Shown here one piece after another: positions 16,856 through 25,959 of a DNA stretch of 64,000 nucleotides (the first letter of the stretch is position 1; each line of letters opens with the position of its first letter). The notes under the pieces are model-generated. The model was not told the origin of the DNA. It ran no database searches and saw only the letters and a program-made list of their open reading frames with translations. The position numbers were made by a program, and so were the translations under genes. The stretch is from Sphingomonas mucosissima (lineage in GTDB: Bacteria > Pseudomonadota > Alphaproteobacteria > Sphingomonadales > Sphingomonadaceae): positions 558,001 through 622,000 of the forward strand of contig NZ_NBBJ01000001.1 of assembly GCF_002197665.1 (NCBI RefSeq), given 5' to 3'.

Positions 16856-18157
16856 TTATAGAGGGTGCCTGCGGCGAAGCGGCTGTATTCGGCGTTGGGA
16901 TAATGACCGCCAGAGCCATTCGAACGGCCCGTGGGCGAACCGGGCAAGCCAGAGCGGCGACCAAAGGAGCATCAGCAGCCAGAGGGCAGCCACGATGGGA
17001 TAGAGCTGCCAGCGCTCAAGATAGCCGAACCAACCCAGCCCATAGCCGCAGAACAGATAGGTGCAGATGAGGCTTGTTCCGAGATAATTGCTGAAGGCCA
17101 GCCGGCCCACGGCAGCCAAACGGCGCGTGAGTGGTCTGCACGCGCCACTGACAGCGACCTGGATGATTAGCGCCGCATGCGCAAGCGCCAATCCCGGCCG
17201 CAGCAGCACCAGATGAAGCGGCTCCGACAGCAGCAGCGCAATCGGGTCGAAGTGCCGAGCGTCAATCCACCGGACCAGCGGAAGATAGAGCGGCAAGCAT
17301 ATGCCGTAGCCGGTGATCAGCACGCCTCGGTACCAGCGCGAGGGCCATGTGCCGCTGAAAAAGCCGCTACGGTATAGCGCCATGCCGAGCAGCATCAGCG
17401 CGATCGTCTCCGGGATCGTGGCTGGCAGCGCGGTTCTCTGCGCTTCTGAGGTAATGGCTATCCGCATCGGCAGCGCCTGCGCCCACCCGCCGCGAAATGC
17501 TTCCACCTCCGCTGCTCCGCTGTCACGGAGTTGGTCTACGCCGCTTCGATAGCGTTCCCATTGCTCTCGGATAGCCGGAGGTGCGCCCGGTGCGGTGGCC
17601 AGATCTTCGAATTGGCGCGCCGCCGCATAGTCCATCGCACCGCTTGCAAGCTGCGCCGCCAAGAGCAGCGCCGCCACGGCGATCAAGCGGGGCGTATCCC
17701 ATCGCCAAGCGAGGAAAACCATGCCGCCGCAAAGGGCATAAAGGACCAGAATGTCGCCGGACCAGATCAGATAGGCATGTACCATGCCGATCGCGAGCAG
17801 GCTGATCATGCGGGCATAGTGGCGGCGGGCGGGCGATCCCGGGCTCGCCAGCGTTCGCTCGGCGATCAAAATGGTGGAGGCGCCGAACAGCATCGTGAAC
17901 AGGCCGCGCATCTTGCCCTCGGCCAGTACGAAAGTGATCGCCCAGGCCCACCAATTGGCGCCGCTCGCCCCGCCGTAGAACGTCGGATCAGCATAAGCGT
18001 AGCGCGGCATGGCGAAGCTGATGATGTTGAGCAGCAGAATACCCATTACCGCGAAGCCGCGCACGGCATCGATCGCCTCTATCCGCGGCGCGAGGCCAAG
18101 GGGCGCACCTTCTTCCCCGGAGTGGCGGGTGTCGGCCGCGAAAAGCTGCTTGCTCAG
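16856..18157 (-). CDS. DUF418 domain membrane protein, probable CTG start
   Basis: A multi-pass membrane protein of about 433 residues. The DUF418 core is clear: GFAVMGILLLNIISF near the start, FTMLFGASTILI, and the C-terminal GRLAFSNYLGTSLICTYLF. The first ATG/GTG in frame is GTG 18064, which would cut the conserved PRIEAIDAVRGFAVMG opening. The frame stays open upstream to a CTG at 18157 that overlaps the stop of the small gene before it (CTGA), giving a normal N-terminus (SKQLFAADTRHSG...). I take CTG 18157 as the likely start. Function unknown; a transporter or lipid-modifying role has been suggested for the family. Confidence 0.8.
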   Translation of the reverse strand: MSKQLFAADTRHSGEEGAPLGLAPRIEAIDAVRGFAVMGILLLNIISFAMPRYAYADPTFYGGASGANWWAWAITFVLAEGKMRGLFTMLFGASTILIAERTLASPGSPARRHYARMISLLAIGMVHAYLIWSGDILVLYALCGGMVFLAWRWDTPRLIAVAALLLAAQLASGAMDYAAARQFEDLATAPGAPPAIREQWERYRSGVDQLRDSGAAEVEAFRGGWAQALPMRIAITSEAQRTALPATIPETIALMLLGMALYRSGFFSGTWPSRWYRGVLITGYGICLPLYLPLVRWIDARHFDPIALLLSEPLHLVLLRPGLALAHAALIIQVAVSGACRPLTRRLAAVGRLAFSNYLGTSLICTYLFCGYGLGWFGYLERWQLYPIVAALWLLMLLWSPLWLARFAHGPFEWLWRSLSQRRIQPLRRRHPL

Positions 18158-18327
18158 TCGATGAGCTCGCCGGTCTGATCACCGTGGCCGCGCCGGACGT
18201 GACGACGCCCTTTCTGGCGCCGCGGCGACGCTCGCTCGAGCGCGATGATCGTCACCACCAGCAAGAGGAGCATGCTGCCGAAGAAGATGACGGTGTCGGA
18301 CGAAGGATCAAATCGTATCAGGCCCAT
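18154..18327 (-). CDS. Small membrane protein upstream of the DUF418 gene
   Basis: 57 codons from ATG 18327: MGLIRFDPSSDTVIFFGSML followed by a hydrophobic stretch LLLLVVTIIALERA, giving one membrane helix at about 12-30, then a basic RRQKGRRHVRRG tail. The stop overlaps the putative CTG start of the DUF418 gene by four bases, which suggests translational coupling. No family recognised. Confidence 0.5.
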   Translation of the reverse strand: MGLIRFDPSSDTVIFFGSMLLLLVVTIIALERASPRRQKGRRHVRRGHGDQTGELID

Positions 18328-18399
18328 GATCAGCTCGTCGGCGGCGCCCCGCGGGGCAGTGTGTCGGCGTTACAGGCGAAGGCGGTGGCAGGGAAGGGT

Positions 18400-19200
18400 T
18401 CAGGAAACCGGTCGTGCCGATTGGCGAAGCGTGCGCCAATCCTCGCGCACGGTCAGCAGCTTGCGCCGCGCGGCTTCATAGAGGGCCCAGTCGCGTTGAT
18501 TGTGCGCTGCGATCATGTCGCGGAGCTCCGGCGTATCCTCAACCAAATTGTCGGCCGTATCCTCCGTCTTGCGCTTGTGTTCGGATGGCATGCGATCATG
18601 CCCGAGCAGCAGCGACAGGATGTTGAACGATAACGGGTACATCTCCAGCAGCCCGATGAAGGCATAGTTGGCGCTGATGAACGCATCAATCTCGGCGGGA
18701 GTGCGAACGTCCCCCGGCATCATGAAGCGCGCCATCTTGTCCTGAGTTTCCGCTGCTTCGACATAGCTCTCGATCGTCGGGAAGCGTTCAATCGTTTCCT
18801 TGTAGGTCGGGTGTGTCGGGGTGCGGGAATAGCGATAGTCCGAGATCACCCGCTTCACCGGATCGCGCAGGAAGGTGAAAGCGCGGGCATCCGGTCGTGC
18901 TTCGCGAAGGGGCGCAGCAAGGCTCCAGGTGAAATGGCCCGAACATGACCGCGCCTCTGCAAGCGCGCCGCTGTCGATCACGGCGGCGATCTCGTCCTCG
19001 ATCCGCGAAAACGTGACGGTGTCGCCGTAGAAATAACGGCGGTGAATGTTGTGATACGGCGGGCGCATCCGATCCAACTCTGTCGAGAGCGAGGATCCTG
19101 CAGTCTTGGGGATGTGGATGAAGACGCATAGCTCGTCGGCGAACCGGTTGGCGCTGATGAATTCTGCCAGGCTAGTGTTGGTTATGTCGCCGAACGCCAC
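18400..19200 (-). CDS. Sulfotransferase family protein
   Basis: A 266-residue PAPS-dependent sulfotransferase-like protein. The 5'-phosphosulfate loop reads IHIPKTAGSSLSTEL (near residue 28) and the 3'-phosphate motif TFLRDPVKRVISDYRY (near 107). These two segments define the sulfotransferase-2/heparan-type family. There is no signal peptide. GTG start at 19200. The acceptor is unknown; in sphingomonads, candidates are exopolysaccharide or glycolipid. Neighbours are unrelated membrane proteins. Confidence 0.82.
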   Translation of the reverse strand: MAFGDITNTSLAEFISANRFADELCVFIHIPKTAGSSLSTELDRMRPPYHNIHRRYFYGDTVTFSRIEDEIAAVIDSGALAEARSCSGHFTWSLAAPLREARPDARAFTFLRDPVKRVISDYRYSRTPTHPTYKETIERFPTIESYVEAAETQDKMARFMMPGDVRTPAEIDAFISANYAFIGLLEMYPLSFNILSLLLGHDRMPSEHKRKTEDTADNLVEDTPELRDMIAAHNQRDWALYEAARRKLLTVREDWRTLRQSARPVS

Positions 19201-19285
19201 ATTCGATCCTCTTCCTCAGCGCTTCCGCCAATCTCATTGGCTCGGCAAATGACCGGCTGTGACCAGAATTTCAACGCTCTAACGA

Positions 19286-20047
19286 TCACGCACCAGCGGT
19301 CGGTTCATCGAGCAGCGAGATGTTCTTGCGCGTCGCCGCATGGGTGGCCGCGAGGTAGGCGGCGCCCGTGGTGGTGAGCGCCAGCAGGCCGACCACCAGC
19401 GCGTCCAGTGTCATCATGATCCAGACGAGCCATTCGGGCTGGCCGAGCGCCCCATAGCCAAGCGCGTAATGGAGCGCCATCAGCGGCAGCGCGCCTGCTG
19501 CCAGATACGCCAGCGTCCGCCAGAAGCTGCCCGTCATGATCACGACCGAGCGCAACGGGCCAATCGACGAATTGCCGAGCGGCCAGGCGACGAGCCATGC
19601 TGTCAAGTAGACCGCGACCACGCTGACGCCGATCGTTGCCGCCAGCTCGGCATAGTTCGTCAGGCGCGGGCCCAACTTCAGGGCGATGCCGATTGGCGGG
19701 CCGAACAGCATGAGCCACTGCCAGGCTGCCTGGAGCGCGAACTGGACGCCAAATAGCGTTGCTGCCGGCCGCTCGATCCGCTTCGCCCGATCGGCGTCGC
19801 GGTTCCAGGCCATGAAGCGGACGAACCAATAGCCAGGCAGAAGAAGGGCCAGAACCTTGGCAAAGCCGAGGGTCAAACGCCGCTGGTCGAAGGCGGCAGC
19901 GGCGGTGAGGCCGTGCCGGTAAAAGCCGAGTTCGATCTCGACCACATGTTGCGTGAATTCGATGAGGACGGGGATTGAGAACAGGATCGGCAACGCCAAG
20001 GCGAACGCCGCGCCATCAGCATATAATCGCTTCACGTCCCGCCACAT
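19286..20047 (-). CDS. Multi-pass membrane protein of unknown function
   Basis: 253 residues from ATG 20047 (the frame extends to 20128, but that part is charged and unlike an N-terminus). About six hydrophobic segments, including FALALPILFSIPVLIEF, VLALLLPGYWFVRFM, AWQWLMLFGPPIGIA, IGVSVVAVYLTAWLVAWP and LVVGLLALTTTGAAYLAA. No family recognised by eye. It stands alone between the sulfotransferase and rpoH, all leftward. Confidence 0.75.
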   Translation of the reverse strand: MWRDVKRLYADGAAFALALPILFSIPVLIEFTQHVVEIELGFYRHGLTAAAAFDQRRLTLGFAKVLALLLPGYWFVRFMAWNRDADRAKRIERPAATLFGVQFALQAAWQWLMLFGPPIGIALKLGPRLTNYAELAATIGVSVVAVYLTAWLVAWPLGNSSIGPLRSVVIMTGSFWRTLAYLAAGALPLMALHYALGYGALGQPEWLVWIMMTLDALVVGLLALTTTGAAYLAATHAATRKNISLLDEPTAGA

Positions 20048-20112
20048 CGGCAGGGACGTACGATACTCCGAGCACGGGTGTAACCCAGGTCGTGCGCCCA
20101 CCGCAAGGAATG

Positions 20113-20139
20113 CCCGTGCCCCGTCCATCGAGGCACGGG
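20113..20139 (-). terminator. Hairpin after rpoH
   Basis: CCCGTGCC and GGCACGGG (8 bp, perfect) enclose an 11-base loop, 15 bp after the rpoH stop. On the reverse strand it is followed by CATTCCTT, a weak U-tract. Confidence 0.55.
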
Positions 20140-20153
20140 TGTTCCTTCGCCAA

Positions 20154-21053
20154 TCAGGCAGTCAGCAGCCGCTTCTCGCCGGCGATCTTCATCATCGCCT
20201 TCTGCAGCTTTTCAAAGGCGCGGACCTCGATCTGGCGAACACGCTCCCGGCTGACGCCATAGACCTGGCTCAGCTCCTCCAGCGTCTTGGGATCGTCCGT
20301 CAGGCGGCGTTCGGTGAGGATGTGCTTCTCGCGATCGTTGAGGCTGTCCATCGCGCTGACGAGCATGCCGTGGCGCACGTCGGCTTCCTGAGCCTCGGCG
20401 ACGACATGGTCCTGCAGCGGGGCATCGTCCTGCAGCCAATCCTGCCACTGACCCTCGCCATCCTCGCGCATGGAGACGTTGAGCGAGGTGTCGCCGCCCA
20501 TTGCCATGCGGCGGTTCATGCTGACCACGTCAGCCTCGGTCACGCCGAGATCGGTGGCGATCTTCTGCACGTTCTCGGGCGTGAGATCGCCGTCCTCGAA
20601 CGCGTCGAGGCGGGCCTTCATGCGGCGCAGGTTGAAGAACAATTTCTTCTGCGCAGCGGTGGTGCCCATCTTCACGAGGCTCCACGAGCGCAGGATGAAT
20701 TCCTGGATCGAGGCGCGAATCCACCACATCGCATAGGTGGCGAGGCGGAAGCCGCGATCGGGCTCGAACTTCTTCACGCCCTGCATCAGGCCGATGTTGC
20801 CCTCGCTGATCAGCTCGGACACGGGCAGGCCATAGCCGCGATAGCCCATCGCGATCTTCGCGACGAGCCGCAGGTGGCTGGTGACGAGCTGGGCTGCCGC
20901 CTCAGGATCGCCATGCTCCTGGAAACGCTTGGCGAGCATATACTCCTGCTCGGGCGCCAGGATGGGAAACTTCTTGATCTCGGCGAGATAGCGGTTGAGG
21001 CTCTGCTCGCCGCCGAGTGCGGGGATCGTCGCAGGGACGTTACCGCTTGCCAT
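20154..21053 (-). CDS. rpoH: RNA polymerase heat-shock sigma factor RpoH
   Basis: 299 residues. Sigma region 2 is GYGLPVSELISEGNIGLMQG and RLATYAMWWIRASIQEF (-10 recognition); region 4 is SLNDREKHILTERRL and SQVYGVSRERVRQIE (-35 recognition). The RpoH-specific box QKKLFFNLR, absent from housekeeping sigma factors, is present after region 2. It directs transcription of chaperone and protease genes and is turned over by FtsH. It lies 61 bp downstream of rluD on the same strand. Confidence 0.96.
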   Translation of the reverse strand: MASGNVPATIPALGGEQSLNRYLAEIKKFPILAPEQEYMLAKRFQEHGDPEAAAQLVTSHLRLVAKIAMGYRGYGLPVSELISEGNIGLMQGVKKFEPDRGFRLATYAMWWIRASIQEFILRSWSLVKMGTTAAQKKLFFNLRRMKARLDAFEDGDLTPENVQKIATDLGVTEADVVSMNRRMAMGGDTSLNVSMREDGEGQWQDWLQDDAPLQDHVVAEAQEADVRHGMLVSAMDSLNDREKHILTERRLTDDPKTLEELSQVYGVSRERVRQIEVRAFEKLQKAMMKIAGEKRLLTA

Positions 21054-21114
21054 GATTACCTAATCTCCCTTTCCGGGGAATCGCCTTCTCGCATCGCCGC
21101 GAGGCGCTTTCACC

Positions 21115-22062
21115 CTATACGTCGAGTTGACTGAACAGTTCCTGCATGTCTGCAGGCATCACGCTTTCGAACGATAAAGCGACACTTGTAATGGGATGAA
21201 CGAACCCGAGCCGGGCGGCGTGCAGCGCCTGTCGGCGGAAGGAAAGTTCATCAAGTTGACGCTTATGAGCTTGTTTTGTTCTACCATAGACCGGGTCGCC
21301 CAGCAAGGCGTGGCCGATCGAGGCCATGTGGACGCGGACCTGGTGGGTGCGGCCGGTTTCGAGGCGGCATTCCACCAAAGCCGCTTCGCGCAGCCGATGT
21401 TCCGTCCGGTAATGCGTCACCGCGCGCTTGCCGTTCGCGACGATCGCGACCTTCTTGCGATCGTGCGGTGAGCGGGCGAGGGGGGCATCCACCTTGCCCT
21501 CGGGTGGCATCGGCCGTCCGTTCACGATCGCCTTGTAGCGGCGATCGATGGTGTGGGCGGCGAATTGCTTGGCCAACCCCTCATGCGTGCGATCCGTCTT
21601 CGCCGCCACCATCAGGCCGGACGTGTCCTTGTCGATCCGGTGGACGATGCCCGGCCGCGCAACGCCGCCGATGCCGGACAGCGAACCGCCGCAATGGTGG
21701 AGCAACGCGTTGACGAGCGTGCCGTCCAGATTGCCGGCCGCGGGATGCACGACCAGCCCGGCGGGCTTGTCGATCACGATGAGATGATCATCCTCGAACG
21801 CGACGACGAGCGGAATGTCCTGCGCCTCGTTATGCGCGGGCGTCGGGGCAGGTACCGCAACCGCGAACACCTCACCGGCGGCAGCGCGTTTGGCGGGATC
21901 GCGCACGAGTATGCCATCGCGCTCGACATGGCCGGCGTTGATGAGCACCTTGAGCCGCTCACGCGACAGGGTAGGCACCGCATCCGCGAGCGCGCGATCC
22001 AGCCGCCAGCCGTCGGCTGCTGGAGCGATGGTCGCTTGAATGATGGAAACCCCCCGGTCCAT
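21115..22062 (-). CDS. rluD: RluA/RluD-family 23S rRNA pseudouridine synthase
   Basis: 315 residues. An S4-like RNA-binding N-domain (LSRERLKVLINAGHVERDG) precedes the catalytic domain with HRIDKDTSGLMVAAKT (catalytic Asp) and ETGRTHQVRVHMASIGH. RluD modifies U1911/1915/1917 in helix 69; the assignment among RluA-group paralogues is likely but not certain. ATG 22062 lies only 12 bp from the start of the divergent JAMM gene, so its promoter must lie inside that gene. Confidence 0.9.
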   Translation of the reverse strand: MDRGVSIIQATIAPAADGWRLDRALADAVPTLSRERLKVLINAGHVERDGILVRDPAKRAAAGEVFAVAVPAPTPAHNEAQDIPLVVAFEDDHLIVIDKPAGLVVHPAAGNLDGTLVNALLHHCGGSLSGIGGVARPGIVHRIDKDTSGLMVAAKTDRTHEGLAKQFAAHTIDRRYKAIVNGRPMPPEGKVDAPLARSPHDRKKVAIVANGKRAVTHYRTEHRLREAALVECRLETGRTHQVRVHMASIGHALLGDPVYGRTKQAHKRQLDELSFRRQALHAARLGFVHPITSVALSFESVMPADMQELFSQLDV

Positions 22063-22074
22063 TAGGTGTACTAG

Positions 22075-22485
22075 ATGGATATAACGCTCCGGATTTCAAG
22101 ATCGCTGGCCGCCCGAATCGTTTCGGAAACGATGCGTTTTCCAGTGGAGACGTGCGGGCTTCTCCTAGGCTTCGATAACGCCGTGGAGGCGATCGAACCA
22201 TGCGATAACGTCCATGCTACGCCGGCGACCCATTTCGAGCTTGATCCCGCCGCGCTTTTTCGGGCGCTGCGTCGAGGACGCACGGGCGGGCCGCAGGTGA
22301 TCGGCCATTATCACTCGCATCCCTCCGGCGTCGCCATGCCCTCCCCGACCGACGCGGCGCAAGCGGCCCCCGACGGGGCCTATTGGCTGATCGCGGCCGG
22401 GCCGGAGCTTACCGCCTGGCGGGCATCAGGCGACGGAGCGGTATATGGCCGCTTTGATCCGGTCGCGCTCGCCATTGCGCCCTAG
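22075..22485 (+). CDS. JAMM/MPN-domain (M67) metallopeptidase
   Basis: 136 residues with the full JAMM zinc signature: E25 (PVETCGLLLG), H80-x-H82 in HYHSHPSG and D93 in PSPTD. Bacterial single-domain members cleave after Gly-Gly in ubiquitin-like or sulfur-carrier proteins, or process small peptides. No sulfur-carrier gene is adjacent. ATG 22075 has AGGTG just ahead. It is followed after 25 bp by chpT and may share its transcript. Confidence 0.88.
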   Translation: MDITLRISRSLAARIVSETMRFPVETCGLLLGFDNAVEAIEPCDNVHATPATHFELDPAALFRALRRGRTGGPQVIGHYHSHPSGVAMPSPTDAAQAAPDGAYWLIAAGPELTAWRASGDGAVYGRFDPVALAIAP

Positions 22486-22509
22486 ACTCGGGTGCGTCAT
22501 GGAGCGGGA

Positions 22510-23154
22510 ATGACCATCGATCCCGTTGAGTTCGCAAGCCTCCTTTGCTCGCGCTTGTGCCACGATCTGCTATCGCCGATCGGGGCGCTCAACAATGGGC
22601 TGGAGCTACTGGCCGACGAAACCGACCCGGCGATGCGCGAGCGGTGCATGGAGCTGATGGCGGAAAGCGCGCGGACCTCCGCCGCCAAGCTGAAATTCTT
22701 TCGCCTCGCGTTCGGTGCCGCCGGCGGCTTTGGCGAAGCGGTCGACACGCGCGAGGCGCAGCAGGCGATCGAGGGGCTGTTTGGCGAGACCAAGCGGCTT
22801 CAGGTCAACTGGCTGGTCGACGAGCCGATGCTGCCCAAGACCGCGATCAAGGTGCTGCTGAATCTGGCGATGATCGCGGGCGATTCGCTGGTGCGCGGCG
22901 GCACGCTGGATATCGGCAGCGAGACCAACGACGCGGGGATCGAGATCGTGCTGAAGGCGGAAGGCCCTCGCATCGCGCTGGACCATGAATTGCGCGCGAC
23001 GCTGATGGAGGGCCAGGCATCCGAGGCGGTGACACCGCGGGCGGCGGCAGCGTTTCTCGTGCACGAAATGGTGAAGGCGGCGGAAGGACGGGTGATGATC
23101 AGCGCGCCCGATGACAACGTGCTCCTGTTCGGCGCGACGATGCGGCCTCGGTAA
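22510..23154 (+). CDS. chpT: Histidine phosphotransferase ChpT
   Basis: 214 residues. The phospho-accepting His18 lies in SRLCHDLLSPIGALNNGLELL, the ChpT dimerisation hairpin, followed by a degenerate CA-like domain that binds CtrA and CpdR but not ATP. In Caulobacter ChpT passes phosphate from CckA to CtrA. The frame begins at 22492; ATG 22510 puts MTIDPVEFASLLC at the N-terminus, as in homologues. Its position directly before cheA suggests a link between cell-cycle and motility control. Confidence 0.9.
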   Translation: MTIDPVEFASLLCSRLCHDLLSPIGALNNGLELLADETDPAMRERCMELMAESARTSAAKLKFFRLAFGAAGGFGEAVDTREAQQAIEGLFGETKRLQVNWLVDEPMLPKTAIKVLLNLAMIAGDSLVRGGTLDIGSETNDAGIEIVLKAEGPRIALDHELRATLMEGQASEAVTPRAAAAFLVHEMVKAAEGRVMISAPDDNVLLFGATMRPR

Positions 23155-23193
23155 ACCCGGAATTTACCCGCGCCGGTCCATGGCCGGTGCGCA

Positions 23194-25470
23194 ATGGACG
23201 ATCTGCTGCAGGAATTCATCGCGGAAACCCGCGAGACACTGGGCGCCCTTTCGGGCGAGATCGTCGCGTGGGAAGCTGATCCCGCTGATCGCGCCCGCCT
23301 GGATGCGATCTTTCGCTTCGTCCACACGGTGAAGGGCAGCTGCGGCTTTCTGGACCTGCCGCGACTTGCGCGGCTGAGCCATGCGGCGGAGGATGTGTTG
23401 CAGGCGGTGCGATCGGGCGAGCGCACGCCTGATCCGCGGCTTGTGTCCGCCGTGCTGGCGATCATCGACCGGATCGGCGAGATCGTGGAAGCGATTGATG
23501 CAGGAGCCGCGCTCGATGACAGCGGCGAGGACCTGTTGCTCGCGGTGCTCGACGAGAAAGCAAGCTCGGCACCGCTGAAGCTCGTGCCCACCAGCAACGC
23601 TGGCGCCGCCGCGCCGCGGCAAGCCACTCGCAGCATCCGCCTGTCCGTCGATCTGCTGGACCGGATGATGAACGGCGTGTCGGAGATGGTGCTGGCGCGT
23701 AATGAACTCGCCCGCCGGTTGCGCGACAGTGGCGACCCGACGCTGGAAAATGCGATCGACCGGCTGTCGCTGACCGTTTCCGAGCTGCGCGACACGGTGA
23801 CGCGCACGCGGATGCAGGCGATCGAGTCGCTGTTCACGGCGCTGCCGCGGCTGGTACGCGATACCGCCGGTGCGCTTGGCAAAACGGTGTCGCTGGCGAT
23901 CGACGGCGCCGACGTGGAACTCGATCGCGAAATGATCGAGTTGCTGCGCGATCCGCTGGTCCATATCGTGCGCAATGCGATCGATCACGGGATCGAGGCG
24001 CCCGACGAGCGGCGACGCGCCGGGAAGCCCGAAGCCGGACGGCTGACGATCGCCGCGCGGCAATCCGGCAACCGCATCATCGTGGAGATCGCCGACGACG
24101 GTCGCGGCATCGACACCGCGCGGCTGGTCAGCAAGCGCATCGAGCAGGAGCCGCGCCGGGCGGGCGAGTTCAGCGCGCTGAGCGAGCGGGCGCGGCTGGA
24201 CCTCGTGTTCGAACCGGGGCTGACGACGCGCGACACGGTGACGGCGACGTCGGGGCGCGGCGTGGGCATGGACGTGGTGCGCACCAACGTCGAGCAGATC
24301 GGCGGCACGATCCGGCTGCACAACGTGCCCGGTCGGGGGCTGACGACGACGATCGAAGTGCCGCTGACGCTGGCGATCCTGTCCGCCGTGATCATCGGCG
24401 CGGGCGAGGGCCGCTACGCCGTACCGCGACAGGCGGTGGAAGAGATCGTCGCCAGCAAGTCCGCCGCCGTCCGCATCGACATGGTTGGCGACGCGATCCT
24501 GGCGACCGTGCGGGGGCGGCGGCTGCCGGTGGTGCGGCTGGGCGAGGTGCTTGGAACGGCCGACGAACTGGGCGACATGCTGATGATCGTGAACCTGCCG
24601 GGCGGCAGCTTCGCACTGGGCGTGGACTCGGTCGACGACACGCAGGAACTGGTGGTGAAGCCAGTCGCACCGGCCGTGATGGCGGCGGGGCTGTATGCCG
24701 GGCAGATGCTGCCGGATACGGGGGTGCCCCTGCTGCTGCTGGATTGCGCCGGCGTCGCGGCGGCGGCGGGCGTTTCGTTCGACCGCGTGGTGGAAGCCGA
24801 GCCCGAGGCGGCGGAGCCGGTGGCCGAAGGCACGCCGGGGCTGTTGTTCGAGGCGCTTGACGGGCGGCGGCGCATCGTTCCGCTAAGCGCGGTGGAGCGG
24901 ATCGAGGCGGTGCAGGCGGAGTCGATCCGCGAGGCCGGCGGGCGCTGGTGGGCGACGGCGCGCGACGGGCTGGTGGCGCTGATCGTCGCGGGAGGAGCGC
25001 CGCCGCGCGGGGGCGAACTTGCGGCATTGATGCTGCCGGGCGCCGACACTGCCACCGGTTATCTCGCCCGGCGCGCGATCGACATCGTCTCCTTCCACGA
25101 CGATCTGTTGCCCTCCAACAATCCGGCTGTCAGCGGCATTCTGGTGATCGAAGGGGAGCCGATCGAAGTGCTCGATCCGGCGCATCTCCGGCCGGGGCGG
25201 TCGGATGAGAAGCCGGCCCCCATCTGCCTGCTGCAAGGGCCCGATACGGCCTGGATGGAAGCCATGCTGAGCCCGCTGATCGAGGCGGCCGGCTATCGCA
25301 TCGCGCGCACGCTGGCGCCGGGCGAGGAAGCCGCGGTGACGCTGGCCGCCGGAGATGACGTACCGGCGGGCGGGCAGGTGGTGCGGTTCGATCGCGATCC
25401 GGAGACGGGCTGGCCGCTCGTGGACTCCTACGCGCTGGCGAGCGCCCTGACGATAGGGGCGGCGCGATGA
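23194..25470 (+). CDS. cheA: Chemotaxis histidine kinase CheA
   Basis: 758 residues. P1 with His44 (FVHTVKGSCGFL); no recognisable P2; P3 dimerisation (DLLDRMMNGVSEMVLARNEL); P4 kinase with IVRNAIDHGIE, DDGRGID and GRGVGMDVV; P5 CheW-like (LTLAILSAVIIGAG...). About 220 further residues hold a second CheW-like segment (GLLFEALDGRRRIVPLS) and a tail ICLLQGPDTAWMEAMLSPLI that looks like a degenerate receiver. CheA phosphorylates CheY and CheB in response to receptors. The stop overlaps cheW by ATGA. Confidence 0.94.
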   Translation: MDDLLQEFIAETRETLGALSGEIVAWEADPADRARLDAIFRFVHTVKGSCGFLDLPRLARLSHAAEDVLQAVRSGERTPDPRLVSAVLAIIDRIGEIVEAIDAGAALDDSGEDLLLAVLDEKASSAPLKLVPTSNAGAAAPRQATRSIRLSVDLLDRMMNGVSEMVLARNELARRLRDSGDPTLENAIDRLSLTVSELRDTVTRTRMQAIESLFTALPRLVRDTAGALGKTVSLAIDGADVELDREMIELLRDPLVHIVRNAIDHGIEAPDERRRAGKPEAGRLTIAARQSGNRIIVEIADDGRGIDTARLVSKRIEQEPRRAGEFSALSERARLDLVFEPGLTTRDTVTATSGRGVGMDVVRTNVEQIGGTIRLHNVPGRGLTTTIEVPLTLAILSAVIIGAGEGRYAVPRQAVEEIVASKSAAVRIDMVGDAILATVRGRRLPVVRLGEVLGTADELGDMLMIVNLPGGSFALGVDSVDDTQELVVKPVAPAVMAAGLYAGQMLPDTGVPLLLLDCAGVAAAAGVSFDRVVEAEPEAAEPVAEGTPGLLFEALDGRRRIVPLSAVERIEAVQAESIREAGGRWWATARDGLVALIVAGGAPPRGGELAALMLPGADTATGYLARRAIDIVSFHDDLLPSNNPAVSGILVIEGEPIEVLDPAHLRPGRSDEKPAPICLLQGPDTAWMEAMLSPLIEAAGYRIARTLAPGEEAAVTLAAGDDVPAGGQVVRFDRDPETGWPLVDSYALASALTIGAAR

Positions 25471-25898
25471 ACGAGACGCTGCACCTCCTTGCCCATGTCG
25501 GCGGACGGGCGATCGCGGTGCCGGCGGACGCGGTGGAATCGGTGGTCGACATCTCCTCGATCGTGAAAGCGCCGCGCGCCCATCCGGCCGTGCGCGGGCT
25601 CGCGGCGCTGCGAAGCCGCGTGGTGACGGTGATCGATACCTGGGAACTGCTTGGTCTCCCCGCACCGGAGGAGGGCTCCTGCCGCGCGATCATCACCGTG
25701 GTGGATGGGCACCATCATGCCGTGCTGGTCGACACGCTGGAGGATGTCGCGCCGCTTGACGTGGTGGCGGTGCCGACCGGGCTGTCGCTCGGTCGACGCT
25801 GGGCGGGGATCACCACTGGATCGGCGGAACGCGAGGGTGAGCCGCTGCTGGTGATTGATATCGCCCGGCTGGTCGGGTCGATCGTCGCTGCCGGCTAA
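25467..25898 (+). CDS. cheW: Chemotaxis coupling protein CheW
   Basis: A 143-residue single SH3-like CheW domain: GRAIAVPADAVESVVDI, then the receptor/kinase-coupling segment HPAVRGLAALRSRVVTVIDTW and VDTLEDVAPLDVV. It links receptor arrays to CheA. It starts within the cheA stop codon (ATGA), so the two are translationally coupled. Confidence 0.9.
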   Translation: MNETLHLLAHVGGRAIAVPADAVESVVDISSIVKAPRAHPAVRGLAALRSRVVTVIDTWELLGLPAPEEGSCRAIITVVDGHHHAVLVDTLEDVAPLDVVAVPTGLSLGRRWAGITTGSAEREGEPLLVIDIARLVGSIVAAG

Positions 25899-25959
25899 AG
25901 CCGCTTGGGCGCCTGCCGTTCTATAAGACGGGTAGAGCCAAGTGATGGGGTTGCAAGTG

